Below the pieces are notes generated by a model. The model saw only the letters and a program-made list of their open reading frames with translations. It was not told the origin of the DNA and ran no database searches. Both the position numbers and the translations under genes were made by a program. 64,000 bases of DNA from an uncultured SAR86 cluster bacterium (GTDB lineage: Bacteria > Pseudomonadota > Gammaproteobacteria > Magnimaribacterales > D2472): assembly GCA_902623535.1 (NCBI GenBank), contig CACNUA010000002.1, forward strand, positions 1 through 64,000. Reading direction: 5' to 3'. Positions within the stretch are counted from its first letter, which is position 1, and each line of letters starts with the position of its first letter. This document shows positions 1 through 9,086 of the stretch, piece after piece.

Positions 1-595
1 AATTAATTTCAAAAGATGTCATAGTAAGTGGCAAATGAGATACCAATAACCTACTTTCTACTTTTTGACCCTCTTGAAGTGCACTCATGTAAGTTGTCAT
101 ATATGCTGGACCTTCGTATGTCGCTTTAGAAAATAAATCTCTACCAAGAATAGGACTATCTGCCGTCATTTCTTGAGTGTAGGTATGATCTTTAGCCTCA
201 TTCCAAAAACCTTCAAAAGGCGCCTGATGAACTGGGCCAAAGTGGCCTTTATCTGCCATATTATCAATTAGTTCTCTACAATTATTTTTAACTAGAAAAC
301 TTGCCATTCCATAGTCAGACCATTCATCTGAGTAACAGGCATCAATCTTCTCAGGCTCATAATCAGGCTCACCACCCTCAATATCATGCCAACACATAAC
401 CATTTGATTAATTTCAAGCGTCGGCCATGATTCGCCTTGACCCGGATCTAAACTAATTGAATTATCGATATTCCTGGTAACTAATAATTTTCTATTAAAT
501 GCATAGATAGATTTAGTAATGTCAACCTCAAAATCTCTTTGATGACCTAAGACAAACCATCCTCTTGGAAATCTATCCGGTAGTTGCTCGCTCAT
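1..595 (-). CDS. KshA-like 3-ketosteroid 9alpha-hydroxylase, catalytic protein lacking a Rieske cluster (3' end off window)
   Basis: I translated this by hand from the ATG at 595; 198 codons are open to the window edge. The core resembles the KshA catalytic domain: a WHDIEG element near residue 69, SDEWSDY near 89, then NCRELIDNMADKGHF with an H118/H123 iron-ligand pair and D115 at the bridging position. KshA hydroxylates C9 of 3-ketosteroids and so opens ring B. The odd feature is the N-terminus. It starts with PRGWFVLG, like the start of the KshA Rieske domain, but the cluster-bearing middle (CxH...CxxH) is missing and only about 60 residues precede WHD. The gene 22 bases upstream supplies an intact Rieske domain, so the two products probably work together. 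Substrate is inferred from similarity and the operon. Confidence 0.8.
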   Translation of the reverse strand, partial: MSEQLPDRFPRGWFVLGHQRDFEVDITKSIYAFNRKLLVTRNIDNSISLDPGQGESWPTLEINQMVMCWHDIEGGEPDYEPEKIDACYSDEWSDYGMASFLVKNNCRELIDNMADKGHFGPVHQAPFEGFWNEAKDHTYTQEMTADSPILGRDLFSKATYEGPAYMTTYMSALQEGQKVESRLLVSHLPLTMTSFEIN

Positions 596-617
596 ATATT
601 TCTCCTTAAGTTTTCTT

Positions 618-1016
618 CTATGATTTTTTTAATAAGACCATGATATCATCAGATTCCTCTTTTACCTGCCATGACCTAGTTACAGCTTTAGGGGGAATTC
701 TTTTTGCATATGGAATATCTTCACAATTACCTTCATCATTCCATTTCCATGAATGGAATGGACATCTAATACCATTTCCATCGACTTCTCCACACGAGAG
801 AGCAGCACCCATGTGTTTGCAATATAAATCTAAAGCCCTGACATTTCCATCATCACCTCTCCACACTACAAGTTGAGTAGCGAAATCGTCAACCTGTATG
901 GCTTCCCCATTTTTGACCTCATTACTTGCGGCAACTCTATGCCACCCATCTCTCAAATGACTATCATTCGGGTCTTTCTGAACGGGAAGTTCGTATGAAG
1001 TTAATTTATCTGACAT
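618..1016 (-). CDS. Stand-alone KshA-type Rieske domain protein
   Basis: A 132-residue protein made almost only of a Rieske [2Fe-2S] domain. The ligands are C66-K-H68 and C85-P-F-H88. The surrounding text (YCKHMGAALS, IRCPFHSWKW, IPYAKRIPP) matches the N-terminal domain of KshA rather than a Rieske ferredoxin. The chain stops where KshA would continue into its catalytic domain. The next gene, 22 bases downstream, encodes that catalytic domain without a cluster. I infer a two-polypeptide oxygenase in which this protein carries electrons to the mononuclear iron of its partner. A separate ferredoxin role is possible but fits the sequence less well. No KshB-like reductase gene lies in the window. 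Confidence 0.85.
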   Translation of the reverse strand: MSDKLTSYELPVQKDPNDSHLRDGWHRVAASNEVKNGEAIQVDDFATQLVVWRGDDGNVRALDLYCKHMGAALSCGEVDGNGIRCPFHSWKWNDEGNCEDIPYAKRIPPKAVTRSWQVKEESDDIMVLLKKS

Positions 1017-1053
1017 TCAAACATTCTATCAACAAATCCTGAATTTTTCCTTC

Positions 1054-1917
1054 TTAAAGAATTTCTTCAATAGCAATGACTTGCTTTAAGTCTTTTGATG
1101 TTGGTACTAAAAGCAAATCATCTACACCGCATTCTTTCACTTGTTTAATTAAGCTCGCTAAGTCTTCAATTGATCCACAAAAACCTGCATTAGCTCCAAG
1201 ATTTTCAGCTATTTCTTCTCCCATCCAAGCTAAATATCTATTCAAATGAGATTGCATTTGTAATCTTGAATCTTTCCCAATAGCAAACCAAAAACTAGTT
1301 ACTATTCTCGGTTCTTTGATGCCTTTTGTACTAAATGCCTCTCTGGCTCTGACTGATGCATCTGAAATTTCATCTATATCAGCATTAAAAGAAAATCCTG
1401 CAATGCCTGTTGCATAATCAGCTGACATTGATAAAGCTTTTGGACCAATTGCTCCAGCCAAAATTTTTGGTCCTTTTACTTGCACAGGTTTTGGACCAAT
1501 ATCTTGTCCAAATTCACTAGCCCATATTGATTGCATAATTTTTGAATACTCGCTTACCTTTCTCCAACGATGATTTTTCCAATCAGATCCAATTGCTTCG
1601 TAGTCTTCTTGTCGTCCACCAACTCCGACTCCAACTGTAAGCCTACCCTCAGAAAGCATATCAATTGTGGCAAATTGTTTTGCGGATAAAACAGGGTCAT
1701 GCATGCTAAGCACAGATACTGTAGATATAATTTCTACATTACTTGTCCAAGCAGCTACAGCTGAAAGCATTGAAATAAATTCAGGATTATCAAATACGAT
1801 TCTTTCGCCTAATGCGATGCTACTCCAAGGACCGTTATCAATCTGATTGGTCCACTCATAAAGATTATTCCTAGTCAGTCCCGGCTCCATAACCGGTAAC
1901 GTCATACCAATGTTCAT
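1054..1917 (-). CDS. Luciferase-like flavin-dependent oxidoreductase
   Basis: A 287-residue member of the luciferase-like monooxygenase (LLM) superfamily, shown by [13 protein letters not shown] at the start, [22 protein letters not shown] near residue 80 and the C-terminal layout of F420- or FMN-dependent family members. Its ATG overlaps the stop of the aldolase gene by four bases (ATGA), so it is translated with the aldolase and the split hydroxylase. LLM proteins also occur in actinobacterial cholesterol clusters with mostly unassigned roles. The operon shows no HsaAB-type 3-HSA hydroxylase, so this flavin enzyme is one candidate for a missing oxygenation, but this is a guess. Cofactor (FMN or F420) cannot be told from the sequence. 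Confidence 0.75.
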   Translation of the reverse strand: MNIGMTLPVMEPGLTRNNLYEWTNQIDNGPWSSIALGERIVFDNPEFISMLSAVAAWTSNVEIISTVSVLSMHDPVLSAKQFATIDMLSEGRLTVGVGVGGRQEDYEAIGSDWKNHRWRKVSEYSKIMQSIWASEFGQDIGPKPVQVKGPKILAGAIGPKALSMSADYATGIAGFSFNADIDEISDASVRAREAFSTKGIKEPRIVTSFWFAIGKDSRLQMQSHLNRYLAWMGEEIAENLGANAGFCGSIEDLASLIKQVKECGVDDLLLVPTSKDLKQVIAIEEIL

Positions 1918-2924
1918 TTATTTTTTTTTAGATCAAGAGCAACATCTACGATCATATCTTCTTGACCACCTACCATTTTTCTTGAACCAAGCTCAACAAG
2001 AATGTCCCTCGTATCCAATCCATAAGTTTCAGCCGCAGCTTCAGCATGCCTAAGAAAGGAGGAATAAACTCCAGCATAACCAAGCGTCAAAGTCTCTTTA
2101 TCAACTCTTACAGGTCTATCTTGAAGGGGTCTAACCAAATCTTCAGCAGCATCCATAAGCTTAAACAGATTTACTCCGTGGTCCCAACCCATTCTGTCTA
2201 TGGCAGCTATAAATACTTCTAATGGAGCATTTCCAGCACCTGCACCCATCCCAGCTAAACTGGCATCAATTCTATCAGCACCATGTTGAACAGCCACAAT
2301 AGAATTTGCAACACCTAGAGAAAGATTATGATGAGCATGCATTCCAGTTTGTGTTTCAGGATTTAAATAATCTTTAAACGCTTTAAATCTGTCAGCAACG
2401 TCATCCATATTGAGCGCTCCACCGGAATCAACAACATATACACATTCAGCGCCATAAGATTCCATCAATTTAGCCTGTTCGGCTAATTTTATGGGCGTGT
2501 TCATATGTGACATCATTAAAAATCCAATGGTGTCCATTCCTAAATTTTTAGCATGCTCAATATGCTGCTTAGATACGTCTGCCTCAGTACAATGAGTTGC
2601 AACCCTTACCGATCTTATCCCCATTTCAAATGCCCAATCTAAATCCTCTTTGACTGCAATACCTGGCAGTATCAATGTTGTGAGTTTTGAAAAACTAACT
2701 TCGTCTGCAACTGCTTCTATCCACTCTTTATCAGTATGTGCTCCAAAACCATAATTAAATGATGAGCCAGAAATACCATCACCATGAGCAATTTCTATGG
2801 CATCCACTTTTGCCTCATCGAGAGCTTTGGCTATTTTTTTAACGTGCTCAATTCCATACTGATGTTTAATGGCATGCATACCATCTCGCAAAGTCACATC
2901 TTGAATATAGATTTTTTGTTTCAT
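1914..2924 (-). CDS. hsaF: 4-hydroxy-2-oxoacid aldolase (HsaF/BphI/MhpE family)
   Basis: A 336-residue DRE-TIM metallo-aldolase. [10 protein letters not shown] at residues 9-18 supplies R13, D14 (metal) and H17 (catalytic, BphI H20 equivalent), and HAHHN at 196-200 supplies the other two metal ligands. It cleaves 4-hydroxy-2-oxo acids to pyruvate and an aldehyde, which is channelled to the acylating dehydrogenase encoded three bases upstream. In steroid pathways the substrate is 4-hydroxy-2-oxohexanoate and the aldehyde is propanal. Length and motifs are complete. The steroid assignment rests on the neighbouring HsaC, HsaD and Ipd genes; the enzyme alone could equally serve a biphenyl- or phenol-type meta pathway. 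Confidence 0.92.
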   Translation of the reverse strand: MKQKIYIQDVTLRDGMHAIKHQYGIEHVKKIAKALDEAKVDAIEIAHGDGISGSSFNYGFGAHTDKEWIEAVADEVSFSKLTTLILPGIAVKEDLDWAFEMGIRSVRVATHCTEADVSKQHIEHAKNLGMDTIGFLMMSHMNTPIKLAEQAKLMESYGAECVYVVDSGGALNMDDVADRFKAFKDYLNPETQTGMHAHHNLSLGVANSIVAVQHGADRIDASLAGMGAGAGNAPLEVFIAAIDRMGWDHGVNLFKLMDAAEDLVRPLQDRPVRVDKETLTLGYAGVYSSFLRHAEAAAETYGLDTRDILVELGSRKMVGGQEDMIVDVALDLKKNK

Positions 2925-2927
2925 TAA

Positions 2928-3854
2928 TTAATTGTATTTTTTTCTAACCAAAGATTCTGCAGTACCAAGGGCTGCTGAAGTCATAATATCCAAATTTCCT
3001 GCATACTTAGGCAAATAGTGCCCCGCACCTTCTACCTCTAAAAAAATCGATGTCTTAATGCCTTCGTATTCCCCTATACCAGGAATCCTGCATGGATTAT
3101 TTGAGCCAAATCTCTCAAACTGAACCTCTTGCTTCAGCCTGTATCCAGGAACATAGCTCTGAACATTTTTAACCATACTCTGAATAGAATCTTCTATTTC
3201 TTTCTCATGAATTTCATCTGAAAGTGTGAATACAGTATTTCGCATTAAAAGTGGTGGATCTGCTGGATTTAAGATAATTATTGCTTTTGCTTTTTCAGCA
3301 CCTCCAACTTTCTCAAGACCCATTGCCGTAGTCTGAGTAAACTCATCGATGTTTGCTCTTGTACCAGGACCAGCAGATCTTGAGGAAACTGATGCAACAA
3401 TTTCTGCATATCTAACCTTAGATACATTATTGACTGCTGAAACCATTGGGATAGTTGCTTGGCCACCACACGTTACCAAATTAACGTTTCCTTCGTCTAA
3501 ATTTGACTCAAGATTTACAACTGGGACGCAGTATGGTCCAATTGCTGCTGGAGTAAGATCTATCATTTGCTTATTATCTCCAGTTACAATCTCATGATGG
3601 TTTTTATGTGCACCAGCTGATGTAGCATCAAAAAAAATCTCAATATGTTTATATTCTTCTGAGTCTACAAAACCCTCTAACCCACTATCGCAGATTAAAA
3701 CATTATTTTTTTTTGCAAGATTGAGGCCCTCAGAGTTGGGATCAATACCAATCACAGCGATGAGCTCAAGCTCGGATGATGTCTTAATAATCTTAAGCAT
3801 TAAATCAGTGCCTATGTTGCCTGATCCAATTATTGCGCATTTAATTTTACTCAT
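2928..3854 (-). CDS. hsaG: Acylating aldehyde dehydrogenase (HsaG/BphJ/MhpF family)
   Basis: A 308-residue CoA-acylating dehydrogenase that turns the aldehyde from the aldolase into propionyl-CoA or acetyl-CoA using NAD and CoA. The N-terminal Rossmann glycine motif is [11 protein letters not shown] (8-18) and the catalytic cysteine is C129 in [10 protein letters not shown]. In this family the enzyme forms a complex with the aldolase and passes the aldehyde through a tunnel; the aldolase gene follows three bases downstream, as expected. Its ATG overlaps the hydratase stop by four bases. Full length, no missing residues. Confidence 0.93.
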   Translation of the reverse strand: MSKIKCAIIGSGNIGTDLMLKIIKTSSELELIAVIGIDPNSEGLNLAKKNNVLICDSGLEGFVDSEEYKHIEIFFDATSAGAHKNHHEIVTGDNKQMIDLTPAAIGPYCVPVVNLESNLDEGNVNLVTCGGQATIPMVSAVNNVSKVRYAEIVASVSSRSAGPGTRANIDEFTQTTAMGLEKVGGAEKAKAIIILNPADPPLLMRNTVFTLSDEIHEKEIEDSIQSMVKNVQSYVPGYRLKQEVQFERFGSNNPCRIPGIGEYEGIKTSIFLEVEGAGHYLPKYAGNLDIMTSAALGTAESLVRKKYN

Positions 3855-4639
3855 TCCTTAAACTCTACTTTACAACTTCCAAGACCATTAATCTTCATCT
3901 CAAATTTATCTCCAGGAATAGCCGGCTCCAATGGAACCAATGATCCAGACAAAATGATCTCATCCTTTAGTAATGGGATATCATATCTGCCAAGAGTATT
4001 TGCGAGCCAAGCTATTGCTTCAGCAGGATGACCTTGAACTGCAGAGCCACTTCCTGAAGAGAGAAATTCCCCATTTTTGTATACATTAACTTCAAGTTTA
4101 TCTATCTCTATATCAATAAAATCTTCAACCTCTTCGCCAGTACAAAAAACACCACATGATGCATTATCAGCAACAGTATCTTGTATCTTAATTTTCCAAT
4201 CATCTATTCGTGAATCTACTATTTCAAAACATGGCATCAATGACTTAGTCGCCATAATCACATCTTCCTTTGAAATGCCAGGTCCAACGAGATCTTGGTT
4301 TAACTTGAATGCTATTTCTGCTTCTGCCCTAGGCTGAATTAGATGTTTGCTAATAGATATAACTTCATTATTTTCAATTAGCATTTGATTGGTTAAAAAA
4401 CCAAAGTCTGGTTGGTCGACTCCTAGCATTTCTTGGACAACTTGACTGGTAACGCCTATCTTTTTTCCAATAATCTTTTCACCATCAGCAAGTCTGAGCG
4501 AAAGAAAGCTCTTTGATATTTCATAAGCATCATCTATGGAAATGTTGCTCATTGTTTCAGTTAAGGGTGGAATAGTTTTTGCATTTCTTAATGAGTTGTA
4601 GAGTATTCTTCCTATCTTTGTGGCATCAATAGTATTCAT
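3851..4639 (-). CDS. hsaE: 2-hydroxyalka-2,4-dienoate hydratase (HsaE/MhpD family)
   Basis: A 262-residue member of the fumarylacetoacetase-like hydratase family. [20 protein letters not shown] near residue 60, the acidic metal-site stretch RAEAEIAF near 103-110 and [12 protein letters not shown] near 203 are typical. It adds water to the dienoate released by the ring-A hydrolase, giving the 4-hydroxy-2-oxo acid used by the aldolase. Gene order hydratase, dehydrogenase, aldolase with overlaps or gaps of at most four bases matches hsaEGF in steroid-degrading actinobacteria and the equivalent proteobacterial meta-cleavage operons. Confidence 0.9.
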   Translation of the reverse strand: MNTIDATKIGRILYNSLRNAKTIPPLTETMSNISIDDAYEISKSFLSLRLADGEKIIGKKIGVTSQVVQEMLGVDQPDFGFLTNQMLIENNEVISISKHLIQPRAEAEIAFKLNQDLVGPGISKEDVIMATKSLMPCFEIVDSRIDDWKIKIQDTVADNASCGVFCTGEEVEDFIDIEIDKLEVNVYKNGEFLSSGSGSAVQGHPAEAIAWLANTLGRYDIPLLKDEIILSGSLVPLEPAIPGDKFEMKINGLGSCKVEFKE

Positions 4640-4642
4640 GAT

Positions 4643-5452
4643 TTAATTTTTTAAAAAATTGAGGCTATATTGATTAAATTCTTTAGTTTTTTCGATCATT
4701 ACCCAGTGACCACAATTACTAAAAGTAACTACCTGAGAATTTGTATACAAATCTAAAATTTTATTGATGCCTGAAGCAGGAATAAATAAATCATTTGAAC
4801 CCCAGAATGCTAGTACAGGTGTTTGATTGTTTTTAAGTTTTTTGGATAAATTGGGTATCTCCATCGAAGCTAAAACCTGCTGGTTCATTAGAGGTAGTAT
4901 TTCCATCCTATCTTCAATGATGTCCTTAGTAACGAAGCTAGGATCATATGGGAAAAGTTTTAATAAGCCTTCAATTTTTTCTTGGTTCATTTCGCCTCCA
5001 AGAAAATCACCAAGAAGTTTTTTAATACCCGGCATTTCTTGGTAAGCGTTGAAATCCTCTAAACCACCTGGTGCCATAAGAATTAATTTAGAGAACCTAT
5101 TAGGTTGCTCAAGGGATAGACCCATAGCCAAAGCTCCCCCAAGACTGTTACCAACCACTGAGCAATTTGTAATATTTAGATGGTCAAGCAGTTCAATAAG
5201 GAGATTATTGAAGAAGCTCATTGTATAAATCTTATCTTCTGGTTTATCACTGAACCCATATCCTGGCAAATCAGGAATTATTGTTCGAAACCCATTCCTT
5301 TGAAAAAAGTCTATATTTTTCTTAAAGTTGGTGAAGCCTGATGCTCCAGTTCCGCTGCCATGAAGAAATAAAACAACATCTCCCTGCCCACCATCATGAT
5401 AGTGAAATTGAAAGCCGTTTGCCAAGGTTGCAAAACTACCTTCAGGTAACAT
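4643..5452 (-). CDS. hsaD: Meta-cleavage product hydrolase (HsaD/BphD-like alpha/beta hydrolase)
   Basis: A 269-residue alpha/beta hydrolase. LHGSGTGASGF at 30-40 is the oxyanion loop typical of C-C bond hydrolases, the nucleophile is S103 in VGNSLGG, and the acid and base are about D221 (GSNDLF) and H249 (CGHWVMIEK). In steroid breakdown HsaD splits the ring-A meta-cleavage product (4,9-DSHA) into the HIP acid and a six-carbon dienoate. The dienoate goes to the hydratase encoded just downstream and HIP to the Ipd/FadE/FadA6 enzymes encoded upstream, so the operon holds both branches after this step. Assignment to HsaD rather than BphD is from context. Confidence 0.87.
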   Translation of the reverse strand: MLPEGSFATLANGFQFHYHDGGQGDVVLFLHGSGTGASGFTNFKKNIDFFQRNGFRTIIPDLPGYGFSDKPEDKIYTMSFFNNLLIELLDHLNITNCSVVGNSLGGALAMGLSLEQPNRFSKLILMAPGGLEDFNAYQEMPGIKKLLGDFLGGEMNQEKIEGLLKLFPYDPSFVTKDIIEDRMEILPLMNQQVLASMEIPNLSKKLKNNQTPVLAFWGSNDLFIPASGINKILDLYTNSQVVTFSNCGHWVMIEKTKEFNQYSLNFLKN

Positions 5453-5454
5453 TA

Positions 5455-6804
5455 TTAAATCCTAGTAAGTGTTAATGGTAGTCCATCAATAGGTCGTGGT
5501 AAGTGAACATGTTGAAAAGTAGGATTGTAATTAGATCTTAAGTTGATCTTATAATTTTTAAGAAGCCTAAATAAATATAATTTTGCATTCATCATTGCAA
5601 AGTGCATTCCAATACACTTATGCGCCCCACCACCAAATGGAACATAACTAAAGCCATGTCTTTTGTGCTCAGCTCGCTCAGGAGAAAATCTCATCGGATC
5701 AAAAGTATAAGGATCATCCCACCATTGTTCCATTCTGTGGGTAAAAGGTGGGCTGATCATAACAACAGTATTTGCTGGAATATCATAACCTGCAACATTA
5801 ACATCTCTAGTTGTTCTTCTATTTAACACCATCACTGAGGGATAAAATCTTAAAGTTTCTTGAAATACATATTCAGTAAGTTTCATGTCAGCCAAGTCAT
5901 CAAAAGTTGGCATCTTATTTTTTACATCAAAAATTTCATTTCTAACTTTATCCTGCCAATCTAGATTTTTACCTAGATAATAAAGAATATTGGTCAAGGC
6001 ACTAGTGGTTGTATCAAATGCAGCAAATAATAAGAAAGCTATATGTCCATCTATATCAATGTCGTTCAGATATTGCCCATCTTCATCTTTTGCGTTGCAA
6101 TATCTGGTGAACATATCCAGCCCATCTGAGCCTCTCCTTTTTGGAATATTATCGATAAAAAATTTTCTAAGTTCCTCTCTGGCTTTTAATGACTTTCTGT
6201 ACTGCAAGAATGGCAGATTATACGGTAACGGAGTAATCAATCCTTCATTAATTTCAGAAAAAAGATAGCCTAATCTTTTAGCCTCTGGGCTTAACTCATC
6301 TAGTCCAATGAAAACTCTTGCAGCAACATCCATTAAGGTTTGTTGAATATTGTCATAAAAAATAAACTCTTCATCAATTGGAAGACCTTGTATACGTCTT
6401 TCCTGAATTGGAATCAACATATCTACGTATGTTTTTAATGCATCATTCTTGAATGCGGGCTGAGAGGCTCTTCGTGTTCTCTTATGCTTAGCATCATCCC
6501 TTGTTAACATTCCATCAGGATAAAGACCTCCTAAAGAACTGGCATAGCCACCAGCAACACTGAAATTTCCTTTTGGATCAAACAATGCGGCTTCATTAAA
6601 TTCTGGGCCTAAACACATTAAAACTCTTTGATTTTTTACCATGTCTAATCGTGAAACAGGCCCAAATCTCTCGTAATGCTTGTTGCACATTGCGAGAGTA
6701 TCTTTAACAAATTCAATAGTTTTTCCTAGAAATGGTAAACCATACTCTCCAGGAAACATTGAAAGATCTCTGTTATCAGGTGCTAATGTGCTTAAGTCTG
6801 ACAT
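5455..6804 (-). CDS. Cytochrome P450
   Basis: A complete 449-residue P450. The I-helix is AAFDTTTSALT near residue 250-270, the K-helix is ETLRFYP, and the heme loop is FGGGAHKCIG with the thiolate at about C397. The N-terminal FPGEYGLPFLGKTIEF recalls CYP120/CYP26-type enzymes rather than the CYP125/CYP142 steroid C26-hydroxylases. No membrane anchor or signal is seen, so it is probably soluble and depends on separate electron donors not encoded here. Its place between the hsaD-like and SDR genes with gaps of 2 and 10 bases ties it to the steroid operon. Hydroxylation of a steroid or sterol is likely; the position is unknown. Confidence 0.9.
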   Translation of the reverse strand: MSDLSTLAPDNRDLSMFPGEYGLPFLGKTIEFVKDTLAMCNKHYERFGPVSRLDMVKNQRVLMCLGPEFNEAALFDPKGNFSVAGGYASSLGGLYPDGMLTRDDAKHKRTRRASQPAFKNDALKTYVDMLIPIQERRIQGLPIDEEFIFYDNIQQTLMDVAARVFIGLDELSPEAKRLGYLFSEINEGLITPLPYNLPFLQYRKSLKAREELRKFFIDNIPKRRGSDGLDMFTRYCNAKDEDGQYLNDIDIDGHIAFLLFAAFDTTTSALTNILYYLGKNLDWQDKVRNEIFDVKNKMPTFDDLADMKLTEYVFQETLRFYPSVMVLNRRTTRDVNVAGYDIPANTVVMISPPFTHRMEQWWDDPYTFDPMRFSPERAEHKRHGFSYVPFGGGAHKCIGMHFAMMNAKLYLFRLLKNYKINLRSNYNPTFQHVHLPRPIDGLPLTLTRI

Positions 6805-6814
6805 AGTTTAATAA

Positions 6815-7585
6815 TCATGAATTTTTAGCAACTAATTTCCACCAATAGTTTGGAAAGAACCTTCTTATTCTGGTGGCATAAACAGCTTCTTTTGTAGGAT
6901 AGCAAATAATCTTATCTGTCAGTATATCTTTTTCAATTTGATCAACTACTTCTTCGGGATCACAAAGCATGCCCTTCTCGACTGCCGACTTGATAACATC
7001 GGCTGAATCTGTCTCGTCAACAAACCTCATTAATGGAGTATCTGTTTGTGCAGGGCAAACTACCATTACTCTAATGTTTGTATCTTTAACTTCTTTAGCT
7101 AATATTTCCCCAAAAATATTTACAGCAGCTTTTGAGGCACAATATGCCGACATATTCTCAAGAGGACATGTCCCTGCAATGGATCCAAAAAGTATTATTT
7201 GCCCTTTATTATTTTCAAGCATGGATGGCAGGATATTACTCACCATATTTACCGTACCCTCATAATTTATTCTCATTAAATTATTTATTGAGGTTGCGTC
7301 TAAGTCCTTAACTTTTCCCATTGGCATGACCGCCCCTGCGTGAGTTACCCTGTCAATTGGGCCCATTTGACTCTTAACTTCATCCATCATCGATTTAACA
7401 GCGCTTGAATCTGATAAATCACAAGGAAAAATTGAAATATTATTGGATTCCTGTCTTAACTGATTAAGGTTTTCTTCATTGATATCTACAGCAGCTACAC
7501 GAACACCATCTGCTGCAAGGCGCTTTGCAGATATCCTACCCATGCCGCTTGCGGCACCTGTGATAATAGCATTTTTGATTTCCAT
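6815..7585 (-). CDS. Short-chain dehydrogenase/reductase
   Basis: A 256-residue classical SDR. The cofactor motif is TGAASGMGR near residues 9-17, D34 after beta-2 (AAVDINEEN) favours NAD(H), and the catalytic pair is YCASK in SAYCASKAAVNIF near 155. It lies ten bases upstream of the P450 start, so it may oxidise the alcohol made by the P450, or act as a hydroxysteroid dehydrogenase. The C-terminal tail after residue 220 (YATRIRRFFPNYWWKL) is basic and aromatic and could touch a membrane. The substrate cannot be read from sequence. Confidence 0.85.
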   Translation of the reverse strand: MEIKNAIITGAASGMGRISAKRLAADGVRVAAVDINEENLNQLRQESNNISIFPCDLSDSSAVKSMMDEVKSQMGPIDRVTHAGAVMPMGKVKDLDATSINNLMRINYEGTVNMVSNILPSMLENNKGQIILFGSIAGTCPLENMSAYCASKAAVNIFGEILAKEVKDTNIRVMVVCPAQTDTPLMRFVDETDSADVIKSAVEKGMLCDPEEVVDQIEKDILTDKIICYPTKEAVYATRIRRFFPNYWWKLVAKNS

Positions 7586-7602
7586 TTTTTTCTCTTAATT
7601 AA

Positions 7603-8295
7603 CTATATCACTAAATATCTGCTTGTTGGGATAACTTCAATTTTTGAAAAATCAATAAATTTTTCACAACTTGCCATCATTACCCCTAGATTTTTTTCTA
7701 AAAGTTCTTTGTTGCCTTTAGCAGCATAAAATTCTTCCGGATCTGACATAGCTCCTTCAGGAAAACATTCTTCGATAATCGCAATAAAATTTGGTGATTC
7801 TTTTTGCAAGTTTCTTACTACAGTGTTTTGTGTGTAAATAAAATTTGATTGAGTTTCAATAGCTATTTCAGTGTGATGATGAGTCCAATGATCAAACCAA
7901 GAAAATCTTTCCATTTCTTTTGGTTTTTCAAGAAAAACAATTTGAGAAAATCCCTCCGTTCGTTTGTTCAAATTTTTAGATTCATCAACTTCAATTATTT
8001 TTGATTCACTCACAACATAGCTGAAGACCTTTTTAGAGTATGATTCAAATACTTTTAATTCTCTTTCAGCATGAAATAAGCTTTTAACTTTTAAAAAAAC
8101 TATTGCATCAGGGCTTGGAGGATATGAAGATTGAATGAGTCCTGAGGCGTCTTGTACGTCTTTATCAACAATATTTACTTGATAATTTGAAACAATATCA
8201 GCAAGGCTTGATGGTGCTTTCTTGACTAAGAAGTTTTTGAACTCATCTTCATCAATACCATTTTTTTTCCATAGTTGAAAGGCTATTTTTTCCAT
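7603..8295 (-). CDS. EthD-like dimeric alpha-beta barrel protein
   Basis: I start this at the ATG at 8295, which shares its A with the TGA of the upstream SDR (TGATG); a longer open frame to 8388 would overlap that SDR by 94 bases without need. The product is about 230 residues. RFSWFDHWTHHHTEIAIET near the middle, then YTQNTVVR, resembles the EthD/ferredoxin-like dimeric barrel, and an earlier PDAIVFLKVKSLFHAERE looks like a second, weaker copy. EthD-type proteins accompany P450 or SDR systems and some act as lyases or isomerases of ring compounds. The exact function is unknown; the tight coupling between two SDR genes implies a step in the same pathway. Confidence 0.6.
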   Translation of the reverse strand: MEKIAFQLWKKNGIDEDEFKNFLVKKAPSSLADIVSNYQVNIVDKDVQDASGLIQSSYPPSPDAIVFLKVKSLFHAERELKVFESYSKKVFSYVVSESKIIEVDESKNLNKRTEGFSQIVFLEKPKEMERFSWFDHWTHHHTEIAIETQSNFIYTQNTVVRNLQKESPNFIAIIEECFPEGAMSDPEEFYAAKGNKELLEKNLGVMMASCEKFIDFSKIEVIPTSRYLVI

Positions 8296-9086
8296 CAGGC
8301 TCTTTGAGAAGAAGCTGATATTGTTTCGCCAGTCATGTATGAAGAAAGGTTTGATGCCAAAAATAAAATTATATTTGCAATTTCCCAAGGATGAGCACCC
8401 CTAGAAAAAGCCTCTTTTTGAGTTAGTGAATCTATAAGCTCTACCGAGCTAGTTTTAGCTAAATGCGGATTTATTGCTAAACTTGGCGCTACAGCATTTA
8501 TTCTGATATTGTCATCAACAACTTCCAAAGCAGCGCATCGAGTAAGAGCCATGACTCCTGCTTTTGCAGCAGCATAATGTGCTTGACCAGCCTGAGCTCT
8601 CCAACCTAAGACCGATGCATTGTTTACAATTATCCCTCCATCACACTCTTTAAGTTTATTGATGCCTGCCCGAGTTACTCTCATCGTGCCATTTAATGTG
8701 ATGTCTATAATTTTATTCCAGGTCTCATCGCTCATTTCTGACACCAAATCCTCGCCCCCAAGACCAGCATTATTTACCACAACATCAAGATTTGACATAG
8801 AGTTCATAGCTTCTTCCATCATCTGATCAACATTGCTTGTTGAAGTGACATCACAAACACATGAATGCACCTTGCCAAGATTGAGATCAGTTAATTCATT
8901 ATGAGCTTTTTGCAGACGTTGCTCATTTGCATCTGAGATAAATATTTCTGCACCCTCTTCAAGGAATCTTTTTGCAGTCGCAAAGCCTATTCCTGCTCCA
9001 GCTGATGCAGTAATGACAACCTTTTTTTCTTTAAATAAGTTAGATGCAATTGGATATTTTGGATTTGAGAAATCATTCATTGGCAA
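8295..9086 (-). CDS. SDR, likely IpdF-like hydroxy-HIP-CoA dehydrogenase
   Basis: A 263-residue classical SDR with TASAGAGIGFATAKRF near residues 26-41, NNAGLGGED near 106 and the catalytic YAAAKAG in AHYAAAKAGVMALTRC near 170. The slightly altered glycine motif ASAGAGIG resembles SDRs of the actinobacterial rings C/D cluster, where IpdF oxidises the 5-hydroxyl of HIP-CoA. It overlaps the thiolase stop region by ten bases and sits beside FadA6-, EchA20- and IpdABC-like genes, as IpdF does elsewhere. The SDR fold is certain; the IpdF role is an inference from synteny and the glycine motif. Confidence 0.78.
   Translation of the reverse strand: MPMNDFSNPKYPIASNLFKEKKVVITASAGAGIGFATAKRFLEEGAEIFISDANEQRLQKAHNELTDLNLGKVHSCVCDVTSTSNVDQMMEEAMNSMSNLDVVVNNAGLGGEDLVSEMSDETWNKIIDITLNGTMRVTRAGINKLKECDGGIIVNNASVLGWRAQAGQAHYAAAKAGVMALTRCAALEVVDDNIRINAVAPSLAINPHLAKTSSVELIDSLTQKEAFSRGAHPWEIANIILFLASNLSSYMTGETISASSQRA

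Noticed and set aside
595..1016. The split hydroxylase as a frameshift or premature stop in one kshA gene
   Set aside because: Both parts have their own start, and the catalytic part repeats the N-terminal element and a cluster-less remnant of the Rieske domain, so one frame cannot be restored by a single base change.
8296..8388. N-terminal extension of the EthD-like protein
   Set aside because: It lies in another frame of the SDR gene, and the ATG at 8295 forms a normal TGATG junction.
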